NCBI GenBank assembly: GCA_949299435.1
Contig: CASGAK010000119.1
Location: 1-14,649 of the forward strand
Length of the DNA stretch: 14,649 nt
DNA from: an uncultured bacterium
GTDB taxonomy: Bacteria > Cyanobacteriota > Vampirovibrionia > Gastranaerophilales > Gastranaerophilaceae
Direction of reading: 5' to 3'
This document shows positions 13,977-14,649 of this stretch, in pieces (the stretch's first letter is position 1; each line of letters begins with the position of its first letter). Made by a program: the position numbers and the translations under genes. Under the pieces are notes generated by a model, which saw nothing but the letters and a program-made list of their open reading frames with translations, made no database searches and was not told the origin of the DNA.

Positions 13977-14594
13977 TTAAACCATAAAAGCTTTCCTAAA
14001 AAATTCTACAACCAAATACACAAAACCACCAACACCAAATACCAAAATTAAAAGATACCAAACATAATTCGGTACTCCCTCATCAAGTAAATCTTCATTT
14101 TGAATTCTACAAGGTATTTGCTGTTTACGAATTATTGAAACAATTTTTCTGATATCTTTTTTGAATTGTACGCTAATTACCATATTGGTCTTTGTATCCA
14201 ATTTAAAAATGAGTTCACCGTTTGCTAAATCTTTATATTGGGTAAACAATGTCATAAACCAAAACATCGTAGGTCTTTCATCTAATTCTAAACGCACACG
14301 CTCAATTTTATCCATTTTAAGTTTTACTCTATCGTCAAAAGTTATAACTTGAGCATCAGTATCAATAGTCATTTTCTGAAAACCACCCATATCCCAATAT
14401 TTCACTGTCGGCTTATAAAGAAAAATATGGTATAAAATCAAAATAAAAAATGGTATAAAAAAGAATGTTGATCTTTTATAAACAACAACTTCTATCGCTG
14501 CAAAAATAAAATATCCGAATATTAACGAATACATATATGCTAAGCTATATTTAAACGAACTTTTTGACTGCGTGTAAAAATTATATTTAGCCAT
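13977..14594 (-). CDS. Three-helix membrane protein with PH-like soluble domain, unknown function
   Basis: I do not recognise a named family. The 205 residues begin MAKYNFYTQS. Two membrane helices lie at about 17-37 and 42-61. A soluble stretch follows at about 71-160, with alternating strands (MTIDTDAQVITFDD, KMDKIERVRLELDE, GELIFKLDTKTNMVISVQF) and a closing helix (IRKIVSIIRKQQ). A third helix spans about 176-197. Two N-terminal helices followed by a strand-rich domain recall bacterial PH-domain membrane proteins, but this is only resemblance. The ribosome-binding site is weak: AAAAGG lies about 13 bases before the ATG. The gene converges on gatA and shares its terminator; its upstream neighbour is outside the window. 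The reading frame is intact. Confidence 0.75.
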   Translation of the reverse strand: MAKYNFYTQSKSSFKYSLAYMYSLIFGYFIFAAIEVVVYKRSTFFFIPFFILILYHIFLYKPTVKYWDMGGFQKMTIDTDAQVITFDDRVKLKMDKIERVRLELDERPTMFWFMTLFTQYKDLANGELIFKLDTKTNMVISVQFKKDIRKIVSIIRKQQIPCRIQNEDLLDEGVPNYVWYLLILVFGVGGFVYLVVEFFRKAFMV

Positions 14595-14649
14595 ACATCA
14601 ACAATAACCTTTTGCCAAATAAATGTCATCAATTATTTATAGGATAATA

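Noticed and set aside
1..14649. CRISPR arrays, tRNA or rRNA genes, insertion sequences, phage genes
   Set aside because: I saw no regularly spaced direct repeats of CRISPR type, no cloverleaf or rRNA-like stretch, and no transposase or integrase motifs in any frame.

Overview
The window is AT-rich (about one third G+C by eye) and densely packed with bacterial genes. It carries flagellar export genes, hemW and gatA. One small protein starts with a VSFGN segment, and one large protein appears to have a cyanobacterial-type N-terminal domain. Together these suggest a non-photosynthetic relative of Cyanobacteria (Vampirovibrionia/Melainabacteria, perhaps Gastranaerophilales). That placement is inference from gene content and remembered family features, not from a search.

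Region 1 (about 200-5113, + strand) is a flagellar operon. It holds a FliM-FliN fusion with two SpoA domains, then fliO, fliP, fliQ and fliR, tightly spaced. These encode the C-ring/switch protein and the FliO/P/Q/R core of the flagellar type III export gate. flhB and flhA do not follow; hemW does, apparently with its own extended -10 promoter and almost no leader. A hairpin at 5084-5113 ends this unit and also serves the convergent gene. The best observation here is a near-ideal Shine-Dalgarno and an in-frame ATG inside the fusion gene. They would yield a free 145-residue FliN-like protein, as in SctQ-type injectisome genes.

Region 2 (5136-12257) is the least ordinary part. A small minus-strand membrane protein (5136-5594) is divergent from a 960-residue single-pass protein. 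That protein has a possible DUF1822-like N-terminus, a helical stretch resembling anti-sigma domains, a long acidic region with 23-residue repeats, one membrane helix, a Pro/Ala/Thr linker and a TonB-like C-terminus. Next come a divergent sigma-70-family protein and a 991-residue ATPase with N-terminal zinc ribbons and a long helical-repeat tail. The layout suggests a trans-envelope sigma/anti-sigma signalling system whose sensor end has a TonB fold. This is a hypothesis.

Region 3 (12258-14649) holds gatA (glutamyl-tRNA(Gln) amidotransferase subunit A) behind a promoter with an operator-like dyad. A strong bidirectional terminator at 13927-13966 follows, then a convergent minus-strand membrane protein of unknown function.
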